A stretch of DNA of 64,000 bases from Pseudomonas sp. FP1742 (GTDB taxonomy: Bacteria > Pseudomonadota > Gammaproteobacteria > Pseudomonadales > Pseudomonadaceae). Shown piece after piece: positions 37,438 through 50,804 of this stretch. Made by a program: the position numbers and the translations under genes. Every line of letters begins with the position of its first letter. Position 1 is the first letter of the stretch. Where the stretch lies: assembly GCF_030687145.1 (NCBI RefSeq), contig NZ_CP117460.1, positions 1,240,001-1,304,000 on the forward strand, given 5' to 3'. The notes beneath the pieces were generated by a model, which was not told the origin of the DNA, ran no database searches, and saw nothing but the letters and a program-made list of their open reading frames with translations.

Positions 37438-38790
37438 ATGAGCGCGCTCTATATGATTGTCGGCACCCTGGTAGCGCTGGGCGTGCTGGTCACCTTCCAC
37501 GAATTCGGCCATTTCTGGGTCGCACGTCGCTGTGGGGTCAAAGTGCTGCGTTTCTCCGTGGGCTTCGGTATGCCGCTGCTGCGCTGGCACGATAGTAAGG
37601 GCACTGAGTTCGTGATCGCCGCCATCCCGCTGGGTGGCTACGTAAAGATGCTCGATGAGCGTGAGGGCGAAGTTCCGGCCGATCAGCTCGATCACGCCTT
37701 CAACCGCAAGTCCGTCCGTCAGCGCATTGCTATCGTGGCGGCGGGTCCAATCGCCAACTTTCTGTTGGCGATGGTGTTTTTCTGGGCGTTGGCCATGCTG
37801 GGCAGCGAGCAAGTGCGGCCGGTTATCGGTGCGGTCGAGTCCGGCAGTATTGCTTCTAAGGCAGGTTTGAGTCCGGGTCAGGAAATTATTGCCATCGATG
37901 GCGAGCCAACTTCTGGCTGGGCCGCGGTAAACCTGCAACTGGTCCGTCGTCTGGGCGAGAGTGGTTCCCTTCAATTGCTGGTCCGCGAACAGGGTTCCAC
38001 GGTGGATTCCCCTCGTGAGCTGGTGCTGGATAAGTGGCTCAAGGGGGCTGATGAGCCGGATCCGATTCGCTCGCTGGGTATTCGCCCCTGGCGTCCGGCA
38101 TTGCCGCCGGTCCTGGCCGAGTTTGATCCGAAAGGACCGGCGAAGGCTGCGGGACTGAAAACCGGTGACCGCCTGTTGGCCCTTGATGGCAAGGCGCTGG
38201 ATGACTGGCAGCAAGTGGTCGATATCGTCCGCATGCATCCTGATACCAAAATCATGCTGCGCGTTGAGCGCGATGGTGCTCAAATCGACGTCCCTGTGAC
38301 GCTGGCTGCCCGCGGCGAGAGCAAGGCACCCAGTGGTTATCTGGGGGCTGGGGTCAAAGCGGTCGATTGGCCACCAGAGATGATTCGCGAAGTCAGTTAC
38401 GGTCCGGTGGCTGCGATTGGGGAGGGTGCCCGACGCACCTGGACCATGAGCGTACTGACCCTCGACTCGCTCAAGAAAATGTTGTTCGGTGAGCTCTCGG
38501 TAAAAAACTTGAGTGGACCGATAACCATTGCTAAAGTGGCGGGCGCTTCTGCCCAGTCGGGCGTTGCTGATTTCCTGAATTTCCTTGCTTATCTGAGTAT
38601 TAGCCTGGGTGTTCTGAATTTGCTGCCCATTCCGGTACTGGATGGGGGGCATTTGTTGTTTTATCTGATCGAGTGGGCGCGTGGTCGTCCCTTGTCGGAT
38701 CGGGTGCAAAGTTGGGGGATACAGATCGGTATCAGTTTGGTGGTCGGGGTGATGTTGCTTGCTCTGGTCAATGATTTGAGTCGACTGTAA
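37438..38790 (+). CDS. rseP: RIP metalloprotease RseP (site-2 protease)
   Basis: A 450-residue inner-membrane zinc protease that cuts the anti-sigma factor (RseA/MucA) within the membrane during envelope stress. The zinc motif HEFGH is at 21-25 in the first membrane helix, two PDZ domains occupy about 115-305, and the second metal motif LPIPVLDGG lies near residue 400. In Pseudomonas this enzyme controls AlgU and alginate. Placement directly before bamA ties it to outer-membrane assembly. Confidence 0.96.
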   Translation: MSALYMIVGTLVALGVLVTFHEFGHFWVARRCGVKVLRFSVGFGMPLLRWHDSKGTEFVIAAIPLGGYVKMLDEREGEVPADQLDHAFNRKSVRQRIAIVAAGPIANFLLAMVFFWALAMLGSEQVRPVIGAVESGSIASKAGLSPGQEIIAIDGEPTSGWAAVNLQLVRRLGESGSLQLLVREQGSTVDSPRELVLDKWLKGADEPDPIRSLGIRPWRPALPPVLAEFDPKGPAKAAGLKTGDRLLALDGKALDDWQQVVDIVRMHPDTKIMLRVERDGAQIDVPVTLAARGESKAPSGYLGAGVKAVDWPPEMIREVSYGPVAAIGEGARRTWTMSVLTLDSLKKMLFGELSVKNLSGPITIAKVAGASAQSGVADFLNFLAYLSISLGVLNLLPIPVLDGGHLLFYLIEWARGRPLSDRVQSWGIQIGISLVVGVMLLALVNDLSRL

Positions 38791-38810
38791 CGCTTCGCTG
38801 AATTGCGAAT

Positions 38811-38834
38811 CTGCCGCATTTTGCGGCAGTTTTT
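38811..38834 (+). terminator. intrinsic terminator between rseP and bamA
   Basis: Stem CTGCCGC, loop ATTTT, GCGGCAG followed by five T. It lies 20 bases after rseP and 30 before bamA, so it may partly separate bamA from the upstream genes. Confidence 0.75.
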
Positions 38835-38862
38835 ATTGCCAGTTGGAATAAGAAAGGACTTC

Positions 38863-41253
38863 ATGAAACGTCTGCTGCTAACTGCGGTTCTCACCGTATT
38901 GATGATCGCCGAAGTTCACGCCGAGTCCTTCACTATCTCTGATATTCGCGTCAATGGCCTCCAGCGGGTCTCCGCGGGTAGTGTCTTTGGTGCCTTGCCG
39001 TTGAACGTCGGCGAGCAGGCGGATGATCGTCGCCTGGTGGAATCCACTCGTGCGCTGTTCAAAACCGGGTTCTTTCAAGATATCCAGCTGGGTCGCGATG
39101 GCAACGTCCTGGTCATCACGGTAGTCGAGCGTCCGTCGGTCGCCAGTATCGAGATCGAAGGCAACAAGGCGATCTCCACTGAAGACCTGATGAAGGGCCT
39201 CAAACAATCCGGTCTGGCCGAAGGCGAGATCTTCCAGCGCGCCACCCTCGAAGGTGTGCGTAACGAACTGCAGCGTCAATACGTCGCTCAGGGCCGCTAC
39301 TCGGCTACCGTCGACACCGAAGTGGTGCCGCAGCCGCGTAACCGCGTTGCCCTGAAGGTCAACATCAATGAAGGTACCGTTGCGGCCATCCAGCACATCA
39401 ACGTGGTGGGCAACACGGTCTTTCCTGATGAAGACCTGATCGACCTGTTCGAACTCAAGACCAGCAACTGGCTGTCGTTCTTCAAGAACGATGACAAGTA
39501 TGCCCGCGAAAAACTCTCCGGCGACCTGGAGCGTCTGCGTTCCTACTATCTGGATCGCGGCTATATCAACATGGATATCGCCTCGACCCAGGTATCGATC
39601 ACCCCGGACAAGAAACACGTCTATATCACTGTCAACGTCAACGAAGGCGAGAAGTACACCGTTCGTGACGTCAAGCTCAGCGGCGACCTGAAAGTGCCTG
39701 AAGACCAGGTCAAGTCCCTGCTGCTGGTTCAGAAAGGCCAGGTGTTCTCGCGCAAGCTGATGACCACCACCTCCGAACTGATCACCCGTCGCCTGGGTAA
39801 CGAGGGTTACACCTTCGCCAACGTCAACGGCGTGCCTCAGCCTCACGATGACGACCACACCGTCGATATCACTTTCGCTGTCGATCCGGGCAAGCGTGCT
39901 TACGTGAACCGCATCAACTTCCGTGGCAACACCAAGTCCGAAGACGAAGTGCTGCGTCGTGAAATGCGCCAGATGGAAGGTGGCTGGGCGTCGACCTACC
40001 TGATCGACCAGTCCAAGACCCGTCTTGAACGTCTGGGCTTCTTCAAGGAAGTCAACGTTGAAACACCTGCCGTCCCGGGTGTCGACGACCAGGTTGATGT
40101 GAACTACAGCGTTGAAGAGCAAGCGTCCGGTTCGATTACCGCCAGCGTCGGTTTTGCCCAGAGCGCCGGTCTGATCCTCGGGGGGTCGATCACTCAGAAC
40201 AACTTCCTGGGTACCGGTAACAAGGTCAGCATCGGCTTGACTCGCAGTCAATACCAGAGCCGCTATAACTTCGGTTATGTCGACCCGTACTGGACTGCTG
40301 ACGGTGTGAGCCTGGGTTACAATGCTTTCTATCGCACCACTGACTACAAAGACCTCGACGTCGACGTGGCCAGCTATGCCGTAGACAGCCTGGGTGCGGG
40401 CGTGAGCGTCGGTTACCCGATCAGCGAGACTTCGCGCCTGACCTTCGGCCTGTCTGCACAGCAGGACAAGATCAAGACTGGCCAGTACACCGTTGACGAG
40501 ATTTTCGACTTCGTTAACAAGGAAGGCGACAGCTACCTGAACTTCAAGGCCTCGGCCGGTTGGTCCGAGTCCACCCTGAACAAGGGCGTGCTGGCGACCC
40601 GTGGTCACTCCCAGAGCCTGACCCTGGAAACCACGACGCCTGGCAGTGACCTGTCGTTCTTCAAACTCGATTATCGTGGCCAGCTGTTCCAGCCATTGAC
40701 CGAAAACTACACCATGCGCCTGCACACCGAGCTGGGCTATGGTGATGGTTATGGTTCGACCGATGGCTTGCCGTTCTATGAAAACTATTACGCAGGTGGT
40801 TTCAACTCGGTTCGTGGCTTCAAGGACAGTACTTTGGGGCCTCGCAGTACCCCTAGCCGCGGTGCGGCCGTGACGGGTAACACCGGCACACTTGCTGACC
40901 CGGATCAGGATCCACTACCGTTCGGTGGTAACGTGCTGATTCAGGGCGGCGTCGAAGTTCTGTTCCCGCTGCCATTCGTCAAGGATCAGCGTTCCCTGCG
41001 TACTTCGGTATTCTGGGATGTTGGTAACGTATTCGACTCTAAATGCGACAAGACGACGAATGCCAGCACCGGTTCGAGTTCTGCGACGCAGTGCAACGAC
41101 ATCAGCCTGAGCAACATGGCCAGTTCCGTCGGTGTCGGCGTGACCTGGGTCACCGCGCTGGGTCCTTTGAGCTTCGCGTTGGCCATGCCGGTCAAGAAAC
41201 CGGATAACGCTGAGACTCAAGTGTTCCAATTCTCCCTCGGCCAGACGTTCTAA
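38863..41253 (+). CDS. bamA: outer-membrane protein assembly factor BamA
   Basis: A 796-residue outer-membrane protein. A 20-residue signal peptide ends at VHA. It is followed by five POTRA repeats (about 22-420; FTISDIRVNGLQRV, SIEIEGNKAIS, INVVGNTVFPDE and YVNRINFRGNTKS start several of them) and a C-terminal beta-barrel with YYAGGFNSVRGF (the loop-6 VRGF motif), ending in phenylalanine. It is the core of the BAM complex that inserts beta-barrel proteins. The start at 38863 follows AAGAAAGGA; the longer frame begins inside the preceding terminator. Confidence 0.97.
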   Translation: MKRLLLTAVLTVLMIAEVHAESFTISDIRVNGLQRVSAGSVFGALPLNVGEQADDRRLVESTRALFKTGFFQDIQLGRDGNVLVITVVERPSVASIEIEGNKAISTEDLMKGLKQSGLAEGEIFQRATLEGVRNELQRQYVAQGRYSATVDTEVVPQPRNRVALKVNINEGTVAAIQHINVVGNTVFPDEDLIDLFELKTSNWLSFFKNDDKYAREKLSGDLERLRSYYLDRGYINMDIASTQVSITPDKKHVYITVNVNEGEKYTVRDVKLSGDLKVPEDQVKSLLLVQKGQVFSRKLMTTTSELITRRLGNEGYTFANVNGVPQPHDDDHTVDITFAVDPGKRAYVNRINFRGNTKSEDEVLRREMRQMEGGWASTYLIDQSKTRLERLGFFKEVNVETPAVPGVDDQVDVNYSVEEQASGSITASVGFAQSAGLILGGSITQNNFLGTGNKVSIGLTRSQYQSRYNFGYVDPYWTADGVSLGYNAFYRTTDYKDLDVDVASYAVDSLGAGVSVGYPISETSRLTFGLSAQQDKIKTGQYTVDEIFDFVNKEGDSYLNFKASAGWSESTLNKGVLATRGHSQSLTLETTTPGSDLSFFKLDYRGQLFQPLTENYTMRLHTELGYGDGYGSTDGLPFYENYYAGGFNSVRGFKDSTLGPRSTPSRGAAVTGNTGTLADPDQDPLPFGGNVLIQGGVEVLFPLPFVKDQRSLRTSVFWDVGNVFDSKCDKTTNASTGSSSATQCNDISLSNMASSVGVGVTWVTALGPLSFALAMPVKKPDNAETQVFQFSLGQTF

Positions 41254-41298
41254 GCGTCTGACCCAAGATAACGACAATGGATTTTGTAGGAGTGCATC

Positions 41299-41802
41299 GT
41301 GCGTAAGTTGACTCAATTGGTTCTCCTGGCGACCGTACTGGTTGCAGGTCCGGCTTTTGCCGACATGAAAATCGCCGTTCTGAACTATCAGATGGCGCTG
41401 CTGGAATCCGACGCGGCGAAGAAGTACGCCGTGGATGCCGAGAAGAAGTTCGGCCCGCAACTGACCAAGCTCAAGAGCCTGGAAAGCAGCGCCAAGGGTA
41501 TCCAGGACCGTCTGATGGCCGGTGGTGACAAGATGCAGCAAGGCGAGCGTGAGCGTCTGGAGCTCGAATTCAAGCAAAAGGCCCGTGATTTCCAGTTCCA
41601 GTCCAAGGAACTGAACGAAGCCAAAGCTGTTGCCGACCGTGAAATGCTGAAGCAGCTCAAGCCGAAACTGGACAGCGCTGTGGAAGAAGTCATCAAGAAA
41701 GGTGCTTATGACCTGGTCTTCGAGCGTGGCGCAGTGATTGATGTCAAGCCTCAGTACGACATCACTCGCCAGGTTATCGAGCGCATGAATCAGCTGAAGT
41801 AA
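41299..41802 (+). CDS. skp: periplasmic chaperone Skp/OmpH
   Basis: A 167-residue protein with a 21-residue signal peptide (cleavage after AFA) and a long helical, charged coiled-coil centre (about 50-120) typical of the Skp tentacles, ending in DVKPQYDITRQVIERMNQLK. It holds unfolded outer-membrane proteins for delivery to BAM. The start is GTG with TAGGAG upstream. It lies between bamA and lpxD, its usual place. Confidence 0.93.
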   Translation: MRKLTQLVLLATVLVAGPAFADMKIAVLNYQMALLESDAAKKYAVDAEKKFGPQLTKLKSLESSAKGIQDRLMAGGDKMQQGERERLELEFKQKARDFQFQSKELNEAKAVADREMLKQLKPKLDSAVEEVIKKGAYDLVFERGAVIDVKPQYDITRQVIERMNQLK

Positions 41803-41805
41803 CCC

Positions 41806-42861
41806 ATGACAGCGACTATAAAGCTCGGCCAGTTGGCCGAGTTCCTCGGCGCCACCCTGCGTGGCGACCCGAAGAAAGAAATTACTGGGCTAGCCACTTT
41901 GCGAGAGGCTGGCCCAGCTCAGTTGAGCTTTCTGGCAAACCCTCAATACCGTAAATACCTGGCTGACAGTCAGGCTGCAGCCATATTGCTGAAGGCCGCT
42001 GACGCTGAAGGTTTTGCCGGTGATGCACTGGTGGTGCCTGATCCGTATGTGGCCTATGCGCGCATTTCCCATCTATTCGATCCCAAGCCCAAGGCGCCTG
42101 CCGGTATTCATCCGACAGCGGTAGTGGCGGCGGATGCGGTGGTGGATCCGGCGGCGAGCATCGGTGCCTTCGCGGTCATCGAAAGTGCCGCGCGTATTGG
42201 CGCCGGCGTGACCGTCGGGGCTCATTGCTTCATCGGTGCGCGCAGCGAAATCGGCGAGGGTGGCTGGTTGGCCCCGCGCGTCACGCTGTATCACGATGTG
42301 CGCGTCGGCAAACGGGTGGTGATTCAATCCGGGGCCGTGCTCGGTGGTGAAGGCTTCGGTTTTGCCAACGAGAAGGGTGTCTGGCAGAAAATCGCCCAGA
42401 TCGGCGGTGTCTCGATTGGAGACGACGTGGAAATAGGCGTAAATACGGCTATCGATCGCGGCGCGCTAGCCGATACCGTCATTGGTAATGGTGTGAAGCT
42501 CGATAACCAGATTCAGATTGCCCACAACGTCCAGGTCGGTGACCACACTGCCATGGCCGCGTGCGTGGGCATTTCCGGCAGCACCAAAATCGGCAAGCAT
42601 TGCATGCTCGCGGGTGGCGTGGGGCTGGTGGGGCATATCGATATTTGCGACAACGTTTTCCTGACCGGGATGACCATGGTGACCCACTCGATTACCGAGC
42701 CGGGTTCCTATTCTTCCGGTACGGCGATGCAACCGGCAGCCGAATGGCGCAAAAGCGCGGCACGTATCCGTCAGCTCGATGACATCGCGCGACGTCTGCG
42801 ACAGCTGGAAAAGCGTGTAGGGGACGTGACCCCTGACGGTAATGCTTCATCAGATGGCTGA
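41806..42861 (+). CDS. lpxD: UDP-3-O-(3-hydroxyacyl)glucosamine N-acyltransferase
   Basis: A 351-residue lipid A enzyme, third step. After an N-terminal uridine-binding domain ([30 protein letters not shown]) comes a hexapeptide beta-helix ([20 protein letters not shown] onward) with the catalytic His in the [15 protein letters not shown] segment. It uses a 3-hydroxyacyl-ACP donor. It starts four bases after skp. Confidence 0.96.
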   Translation: MTATIKLGQLAEFLGATLRGDPKKEITGLATLREAGPAQLSFLANPQYRKYLADSQAAAILLKAADAEGFAGDALVVPDPYVAYARISHLFDPKPKAPAGIHPTAVVAADAVVDPAASIGAFAVIESAARIGAGVTVGAHCFIGARSEIGEGGWLAPRVTLYHDVRVGKRVVIQSGAVLGGEGFGFANEKGVWQKIAQIGGVSIGDDVEIGVNTAIDRGALADTVIGNGVKLDNQIQIAHNVQVGDHTAMAACVGISGSTKIGKHCMLAGGVGLVGHIDICDNVFLTGMTMVTHSITEPGSYSSGTAMQPAAEWRKSAARIRQLDDIARRLRQLEKRVGDVTPDGNASSDG

Positions 42862-42917
42862 TACCATTTCCATATCAAGTGTGCACAGCCACTAGACTGC
42901 CTCCTTGATTTGCTAGC

Positions 42918-42942
42918 GGAGTGCGCGTCAGTCGCGCGCTCC
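42918..42942 (+). other. GC-rich hairpin between lpxD and fabZ
   Basis: Arms GGAGTGCGCG and CGCGCGCTCC (ten pairs including one U-G) around the loop TCAGT. It sits in the 108-base gap before fabZ, the largest gap within the lipid A gene run. No T-run follows. Confidence 0.5.
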
Positions 42943-42969
42943 CAATCTTTACATAGGCTTCCCCCCGAA

Positions 42970-43410
42970 ATGATGGACATCAACGAGATTCGCGAATACC
43001 TGCCTCACCGTTACCCGTTCCTGCTAGTGGACCGGGTCGTGGATCTGGATGTGGAAGGCAAGCGCATTCGCGCCTACAAGAATGTCAGCATCAACGAACC
43101 GTTCTTCAATGGTCACTTCCCTGCGCATCCAATCATGCCGGGCGTACTGATCATCGAAGCAATGGCTCAGGCTGCCGGGATCCTTGGTTTCAAAATGCTC
43201 GACGTGAAACCGGCCGATGGCACGCTTTACTACTTCGTCGGCTCCGACAAGCTGCGCTTCCGTCAGCCTGTGCTGCCGGGCGATCAATTGATTCTTGAAG
43301 CCAAGTTCATCAGCTGCAAGCGTCAGATCTGGAAGTTCGAGTGCCAGGCTTCGGTCGATGGCAAACCAGTCTGCTCCGCTGAAATCATCTGCGCGGAACG
43401 CAAACTATGA
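42970..43410 (+). CDS. fabZ: 3-hydroxyacyl-[ACP] dehydratase FabZ
   Basis: A 146-residue hot-dog-fold enzyme that dehydrates 3-hydroxyacyl-ACP in fatty-acid elongation. It competes with LpxA for hydroxyacyl-ACP, which explains its place in the lipid A operon. [38 protein letters not shown] (catalytic His and Glu) and [12 protein letters not shown] are diagnostic. Two adjacent ATGs (42970, 42973) are possible starts; the ribosome site is weak (CCCCCCGAA). It overlaps lpxA by four bases. Confidence 0.96.
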   Translation: MMDINEIREYLPHRYPFLLVDRVVDLDVEGKRIRAYKNVSINEPFFNGHFPAHPIMPGVLIIEAMAQAAGILGFKMLDVKPADGTLYYFVGSDKLRFRQPVLPGDQLILEAKFISCKRQIWKFECQASVDGKPVCSAEIICAERKL

Positions 43411-44183
43411 GTTTGATTGACCCTCGCGCAATCATCGATCCGACGGCCGTTCTGGCCGACGACGTCGAAGTCGGCCCTTGGTCGATCGTCGGCGCAGGTG
43501 TGGAAATCGGCGAGGGAACAGTGATCGGGCCGCATGTGATTCTCAAGGGCCCGACCCGAATCGGTAAGCACAACCGCATCTACCAGTTTTCCTCGGTAGG
43601 CGAAGACACACCCGATCTGAAGTACAAGGGCGAAGAAACCCGTCTGGTCATCGGTGACCACAACGTCATCCGCGAAGGTGTGACGATTCACCGTGGGACC
43701 ATTCAGGACCGTTCGGAAACCACCCTGGGCGATCACAACCTGATCATGGCCTATGCCCACATCGGTCACGACAGCGTCATCGGCAATCACTGCATCCTGG
43801 TCAACAACACCGCGTTGGCGGGCCATGTGCACGTCGAAGACTGGGCAATCCTGTCCGGCTTCACCCTGGTTCACCAGTATTGCCACATTGGCGCCCACAG
43901 CTTTTCCGGCATGGGCACAGCCATTGGCAAGGACGTTCCGGCCTACGTCACGGTATTCGGCAACCCGGCCGAAGCCCGTAGCATGAACTTCGAAGGCATG
44001 CGCCGTCGCGGTTTCAGCGAAGAGGCGATCCACGCACTGCGTCGTGCCTACAAGGTGGTTTACCGTCAGGGCCTGACAGTTGAGCAAGCGCTGGCCGAAC
44101 TGGCCGAGGCGTCGCTGCAGTTCCCGGAAGTCGCGGTATTCCGTGATTCCATCCAGTCTTCGACCCGCGGCATCACCCGCTAA
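43407..44183 (+). CDS. lpxA: acyl-[ACP]--UDP-N-acetylglucosamine O-acyltransferase
   Basis: A 258-residue left-handed beta-helix enzyme that starts lipid A synthesis. [20 protein letters not shown], the active-site His in the [15 protein letters not shown] block and [15 protein letters not shown] are conserved, followed by a helical C-terminal domain. ATGA overlap with fabZ; lpxB starts three bases after its stop. Confidence 0.97.
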   Translation: MSLIDPRAIIDPTAVLADDVEVGPWSIVGAGVEIGEGTVIGPHVILKGPTRIGKHNRIYQFSSVGEDTPDLKYKGEETRLVIGDHNVIREGVTIHRGTIQDRSETTLGDHNLIMAYAHIGHDSVIGNHCILVNNTALAGHVHVEDWAILSGFTLVHQYCHIGAHSFSGMGTAIGKDVPAYVTVFGNPAEARSMNFEGMRRRGFSEEAIHALRRAYKVVYRQGLTVEQALAELAEASLQFPEVAVFRDSIQSSTRGITR

Positions 44184-44185
44184 TC

Positions 44186-45313
44186 ATGGCCAATCTGCTT
44201 ATTGCGCTGGTGGCGGGTGAAGCTTCCGGTGACATTCTGGGTGCGGGTCTCATGCGTGCACTCAAGGCTCAGCATCCGGCGGTGGAGTTCATCGGTGTCG
44301 GTGGTCCGCTGATGCAGGCCGAAGGCCTGACCTCGTATTTCCCGATGGAACGCCTTTCTGTCATGGGGTTGGTGGAAGTACTGGGCCGTTTGCGCGAGCT
44401 GTTGGCCCGTCGCAAGAAACTGGTTGCGGACCTGATCGCCGCGAAGCCGGACGTGTTCATCGGTATCGATGCCCCGGACTTCAACCTCAATATCGAACTC
44501 AAGCTGCGTCAGGCCGGGATCAAGACCGTGCATTACGTCAGCCCGTCGGTCTGGGCCTGGCGACAGAAGCGGGTGCTGAAGATTCGCGAAGGTTGCGACC
44601 TGATGCTGACGCTGTTCCCGTTCGAAGCTAAATTTTATGAAGAGAAGGGCGTGCCGGTACGGTTTGTCGGGCATTCCCTGGCCGATGCGATCCCGCTTGA
44701 GGCCGATCGCGCCGCTGCGCGGGCCGAACTCGGTTTGCCGGACGGGCCGCTGGTTGCTCTGATGCCGGGCAGTCGTGGTGGTGAAGTCGGGCGCCTCGGC
44801 GCATTGTTCCTCGACACTGCCCAGCGCCTGCGGGCCATGCGTCCGGGCGTGCGATTCGTCATGCCGTGCGCCAGCCCGGAGCGTCGGGCCCAGCTGGAAG
44901 AGCTGCTGACGGGGCGCGATCTGCCGCTGACTTTGCTCGACGGCAAATCCCATCTGGCGCTGGCGGCGTGCGACGCGGTGTTGATCGCTTCGGGCACCGC
45001 CACCCTGGAAGCATTGCTGTACAAGCGGCCGATGGTGGTCGCTTATCGCCTGGCACCGCTGACGTTCTGGATTCTCAAGCGGATGGTGAAGAGTCCCTAC
45101 GTCTCGTTGCCGAATTTGCTGGCCCAGCGCCTGCTGGTGCCAGAGTTGTTGCAGGACGATGCGACTGTCGAAGCCCTGGCCCAGACTCTGTCGCCGCTGA
45201 TCGACGGTGGCGAGGAGCAGACCCGGGGTTTTGACCAAATCCACCGAACCCTGCGATTGGACGCCTCCAATCAGGCCGCGGACGCGGTACTGAACCTGAT
45301 TGGCAGAGCATAA
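44186..45313 (+). CDS. lpxB: lipid-A-disaccharide synthase
   Basis: A 375-residue GT19 glycosyltransferase that joins UDP-diacylglucosamine and lipid X into the lipid A disaccharide. [45 protein letters not shown] and [10 protein letters not shown] are conserved. Its last base is the first base of rnhB (TAATG). Confidence 0.97.
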   Translation: MANLLIALVAGEASGDILGAGLMRALKAQHPAVEFIGVGGPLMQAEGLTSYFPMERLSVMGLVEVLGRLRELLARRKKLVADLIAAKPDVFIGIDAPDFNLNIELKLRQAGIKTVHYVSPSVWAWRQKRVLKIREGCDLMLTLFPFEAKFYEEKGVPVRFVGHSLADAIPLEADRAAARAELGLPDGPLVALMPGSRGGEVGRLGALFLDTAQRLRAMRPGVRFVMPCASPERRAQLEELLTGRDLPLTLLDGKSHLALAACDAVLIASGTATLEALLYKRPMVVAYRLAPLTFWILKRMVKSPYVSLPNLLAQRLLVPELLQDDATVEALAQTLSPLIDGGEEQTRGFDQIHRTLRLDASNQAADAVLNLIGRA

Positions 45314-45954
45314 TGAGCAAAGCAAGCAAGCAGCTGGGCCTGGATTTTATGCTGGTCGATGAAGTTGAAGATCTGGTGGCGGGGGTTGATGAAGTCGGTC
45401 GCGGCCCGCTGTGCGGTGCCGTAGTGACCGCTGCGGTGATTCTCGACCCAAGCCGGCCGATCCTCGGCCTCAACGATTCGAAGAAGCTCACCGAGGCCCG
45501 CCGCGAAAAGCTCTATGACGAGATTTGCGAAAAAGCCCTGAGCTGGTGCATCGCTCGCGCCGAAGTCGAAGAGATCGACGAGTTGAACATTCTCCATGCC
45601 ACGATGCTGGCCATGCAGCGTGCGGTCGAGGGGCTGCACATTCAGCCGAAACTGGCGATGATCGACGGCAACCGTTGCCCGAAACTCTCGATGCGCGCCG
45701 AAGCGGTGGTGCAGGGCGATGGCAAGGTCCCGGCCATCGCGGCGGCGTCGATTCTGGCCAAGGTCAGCCGTGATCGTGAAATGGCGGCGTTCGAACTGAT
45801 TTATCCGGGTTACGGCATCGGCGGTCACAAAGGCTACCCGACACCCGTTCATCTGGAGGCGCTGGTACGGCTGGGGCCGACACCGATTCATCGGCGCTCG
45901 TTCGCGCCGGTACGCCTGGCTTACGAGGCGCGGGAAAACCTGATCGAGAGTTAG
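45313..45954 (+). CDS. rnhB: ribonuclease HII
   Basis: A 213-residue endonuclease that cuts RNA in RNA-DNA hybrids, including single ribonucleotides. The acidic active site appears in [17 protein letters not shown] and [10 protein letters not shown], with [20 protein letters not shown] between. It overlaps lpxB by one base, a common gammaproteobacterial arrangement. Confidence 0.96.
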   Translation: MSKASKQLGLDFMLVDEVEDLVAGVDEVGRGPLCGAVVTAAVILDPSRPILGLNDSKKLTEARREKLYDEICEKALSWCIARAEVEEIDELNILHATMLAMQRAVEGLHIQPKLAMIDGNRCPKLSMRAEAVVQGDGKVPAIAAASILAKVSRDREMAAFELIYPGYGIGGHKGYPTPVHLEALVRLGPTPIHRRSFAPVRLAYEARENLIES

Positions 45955-45975
45955 TCGCAGGCTGATGTTTTCGCC

Positions 45976-45999
45976 AAGGCCCGGTACAATCCGGGCCTT
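45976..45999 (+). terminator. hairpin between rnhB and dnaE
   Basis: Perfect stem AAGGCCCGG / CCGGGCCTT with loop TACAAT, followed by GTTGTCTT, a weak T-rich tail. It may terminate part of the lpx-rnhB message ahead of dnaE. Confidence 0.55.
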
Positions 46000-46036
46000 G
46001 TTGTCTTCACGTTTCTAGTTTCTAGACAGGATCACT

Positions 46037-49558
<3,522 letters not shown>

Positions 49559-49709
49559 CGGTCAGGTGCCATTCCTTACCATTGGAACGCACCCGATCTC
49601 GATCAAAACTTTTAATCTCGACCTGAACGCGCCTGTCCCTTAAGGTAGGGCGCGAATAGACAACCGGCCGGCCCAAGCTATCTTGGACGTCGACCCAAGA
49701 CGGACGCCT

Positions 49710-50657
49710 ATGAACCCGAATTTTCTAGATTTCGAACAGCCGATCGCCGACCTGCAAGCCAAGATCGAAGAGTTGCGCTTGGTCGGTAATGACAATTCGC
49801 TGAATATCGGCGATGAGATCTCCCGCCTGCAGGACAAAAGCAGCACGCTGACCGAAGATATCTTCGGCAAACTGACCAGCTGGCAGATCGCTCGTCTGGC
49901 ACGTCACCCACGTCGCCCGTACACCCTGGACTACATCGAACATATCTTCACCGAGTTCGATGAGTTGCACGGCGACCGCCACTTCTCCGACGACGCTGCC
50001 ATCGTTGGCGGCGTTGCCCGTCTGGACGACCAGCCGGTGATGATCATCGGCCACCAGAAAGGCCGTGAAGTGCGCGAGAAGGTTCGTCGCAACTTCGGCA
50101 TGCCGCGCCCTGAGGGCTACCGCAAGGCGTGCCGCCTGATGGAAATGGCCGAGCGTTTCAAAATGCCGATCCTGACCTTCATCGACACCCCGGGCGCTTA
50201 CCCGGGCATCGACGCCGAAGAGCGCAACCAGAGCGAAGCGATTGCCTGGAACCTGCGCGTCATGGCTCGTCTGAAAACCCCAATCATCGCCACCGTGATC
50301 GGTGAGGGTGGTTCCGGTGGTGCACTGGCGATCGGCGTCTGCGATCAGCTGAACATGCTGCAATACTCGACTTACGCGGTAATTTCGCCGGAAGGTTGTG
50401 CCTCGATTCTGTGGAAAACTTCCGAGAAAGCTCCGGATGCCGCTGAAGCCATGGGCATCACGGCCGAGCGTCTGAAAGGCCTGGGTATTGTCGATAAAGT
50501 GATCGGCGAGCCGTTGGGCGGCGCTCATCGTGATCCGGCCGCTGCCGCAGCCTTGATCCGCGCCGAGCTGAGCTCGCAACTGGCGATGCTGAAGAAGTTC
50601 GACAACGACGCGCTGCTGGCCCGCCGTTACGAGCGTCTGATGAGCTACGGTCTCTGA
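49710..50657 (+). CDS. accA: acetyl-CoA carboxylase carboxyltransferase subunit alpha
   Basis: A 315-residue subunit that, with AccD, moves the carboxyl group from biotin to acetyl-CoA to form malonyl-CoA. The N-terminal helical [21 protein letters not shown] region (here quoted as [10 protein letters not shown]) and the core GRHxKG-type [31 protein letters not shown] and [11 protein letters not shown] are conserved. The start at 49710 gives the family N-terminus; nine upstream codons are not conserved. Confidence 0.96.
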   Translation: MNPNFLDFEQPIADLQAKIEELRLVGNDNSLNIGDEISRLQDKSSTLTEDIFGKLTSWQIARLARHPRRPYTLDYIEHIFTEFDELHGDRHFSDDAAIVGGVARLDDQPVMIIGHQKGREVREKVRRNFGMPRPEGYRKACRLMEMAERFKMPILTFIDTPGAYPGIDAEERNQSEAIAWNLRVMARLKTPIIATVIGEGGSGGALAIGVCDQLNMLQYSTYAVISPEGCASILWKTSEKAPDAAEAMGITAERLKGLGIVDKVIGEPLGGAHRDPAAAAALIRAELSSQLAMLKKFDNDALLARRYERLMSYGL

Positions 50658-50690
50658 TCTGACGCAGATTCGGCTGACAATAGAAAAAAC

Positions 50691-50780
50691 TGTGGGAGCG
50701 GGCTTGCCCGCGAAAGCGATGTAACATTCAACGTATTTGTTGGCTGTTCCGCCGCCTTCGCGAGCAAGCCCGCTCCCACA
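50691..50780. repeat. REP pair (REPIN) between accA and tilS
   Basis: Left arm TGTGGGAGCGGGCTTGCCC, right arm GCGAGCAAGCCCGCTCCCACA ending near 50780 (the arms differ at the CCC/CTC position). It separates two genes on the same strand. Confidence 0.88.
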
Positions 50781-50804
50781 TTTGATTTGTGCGAAGTGAT
50801 CGAT

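Noticed and set aside
38878..40725. A 615-codon minus-strand open frame opposite bamA
   Set aside because: Shadow frame opposite bamA with no start signal.
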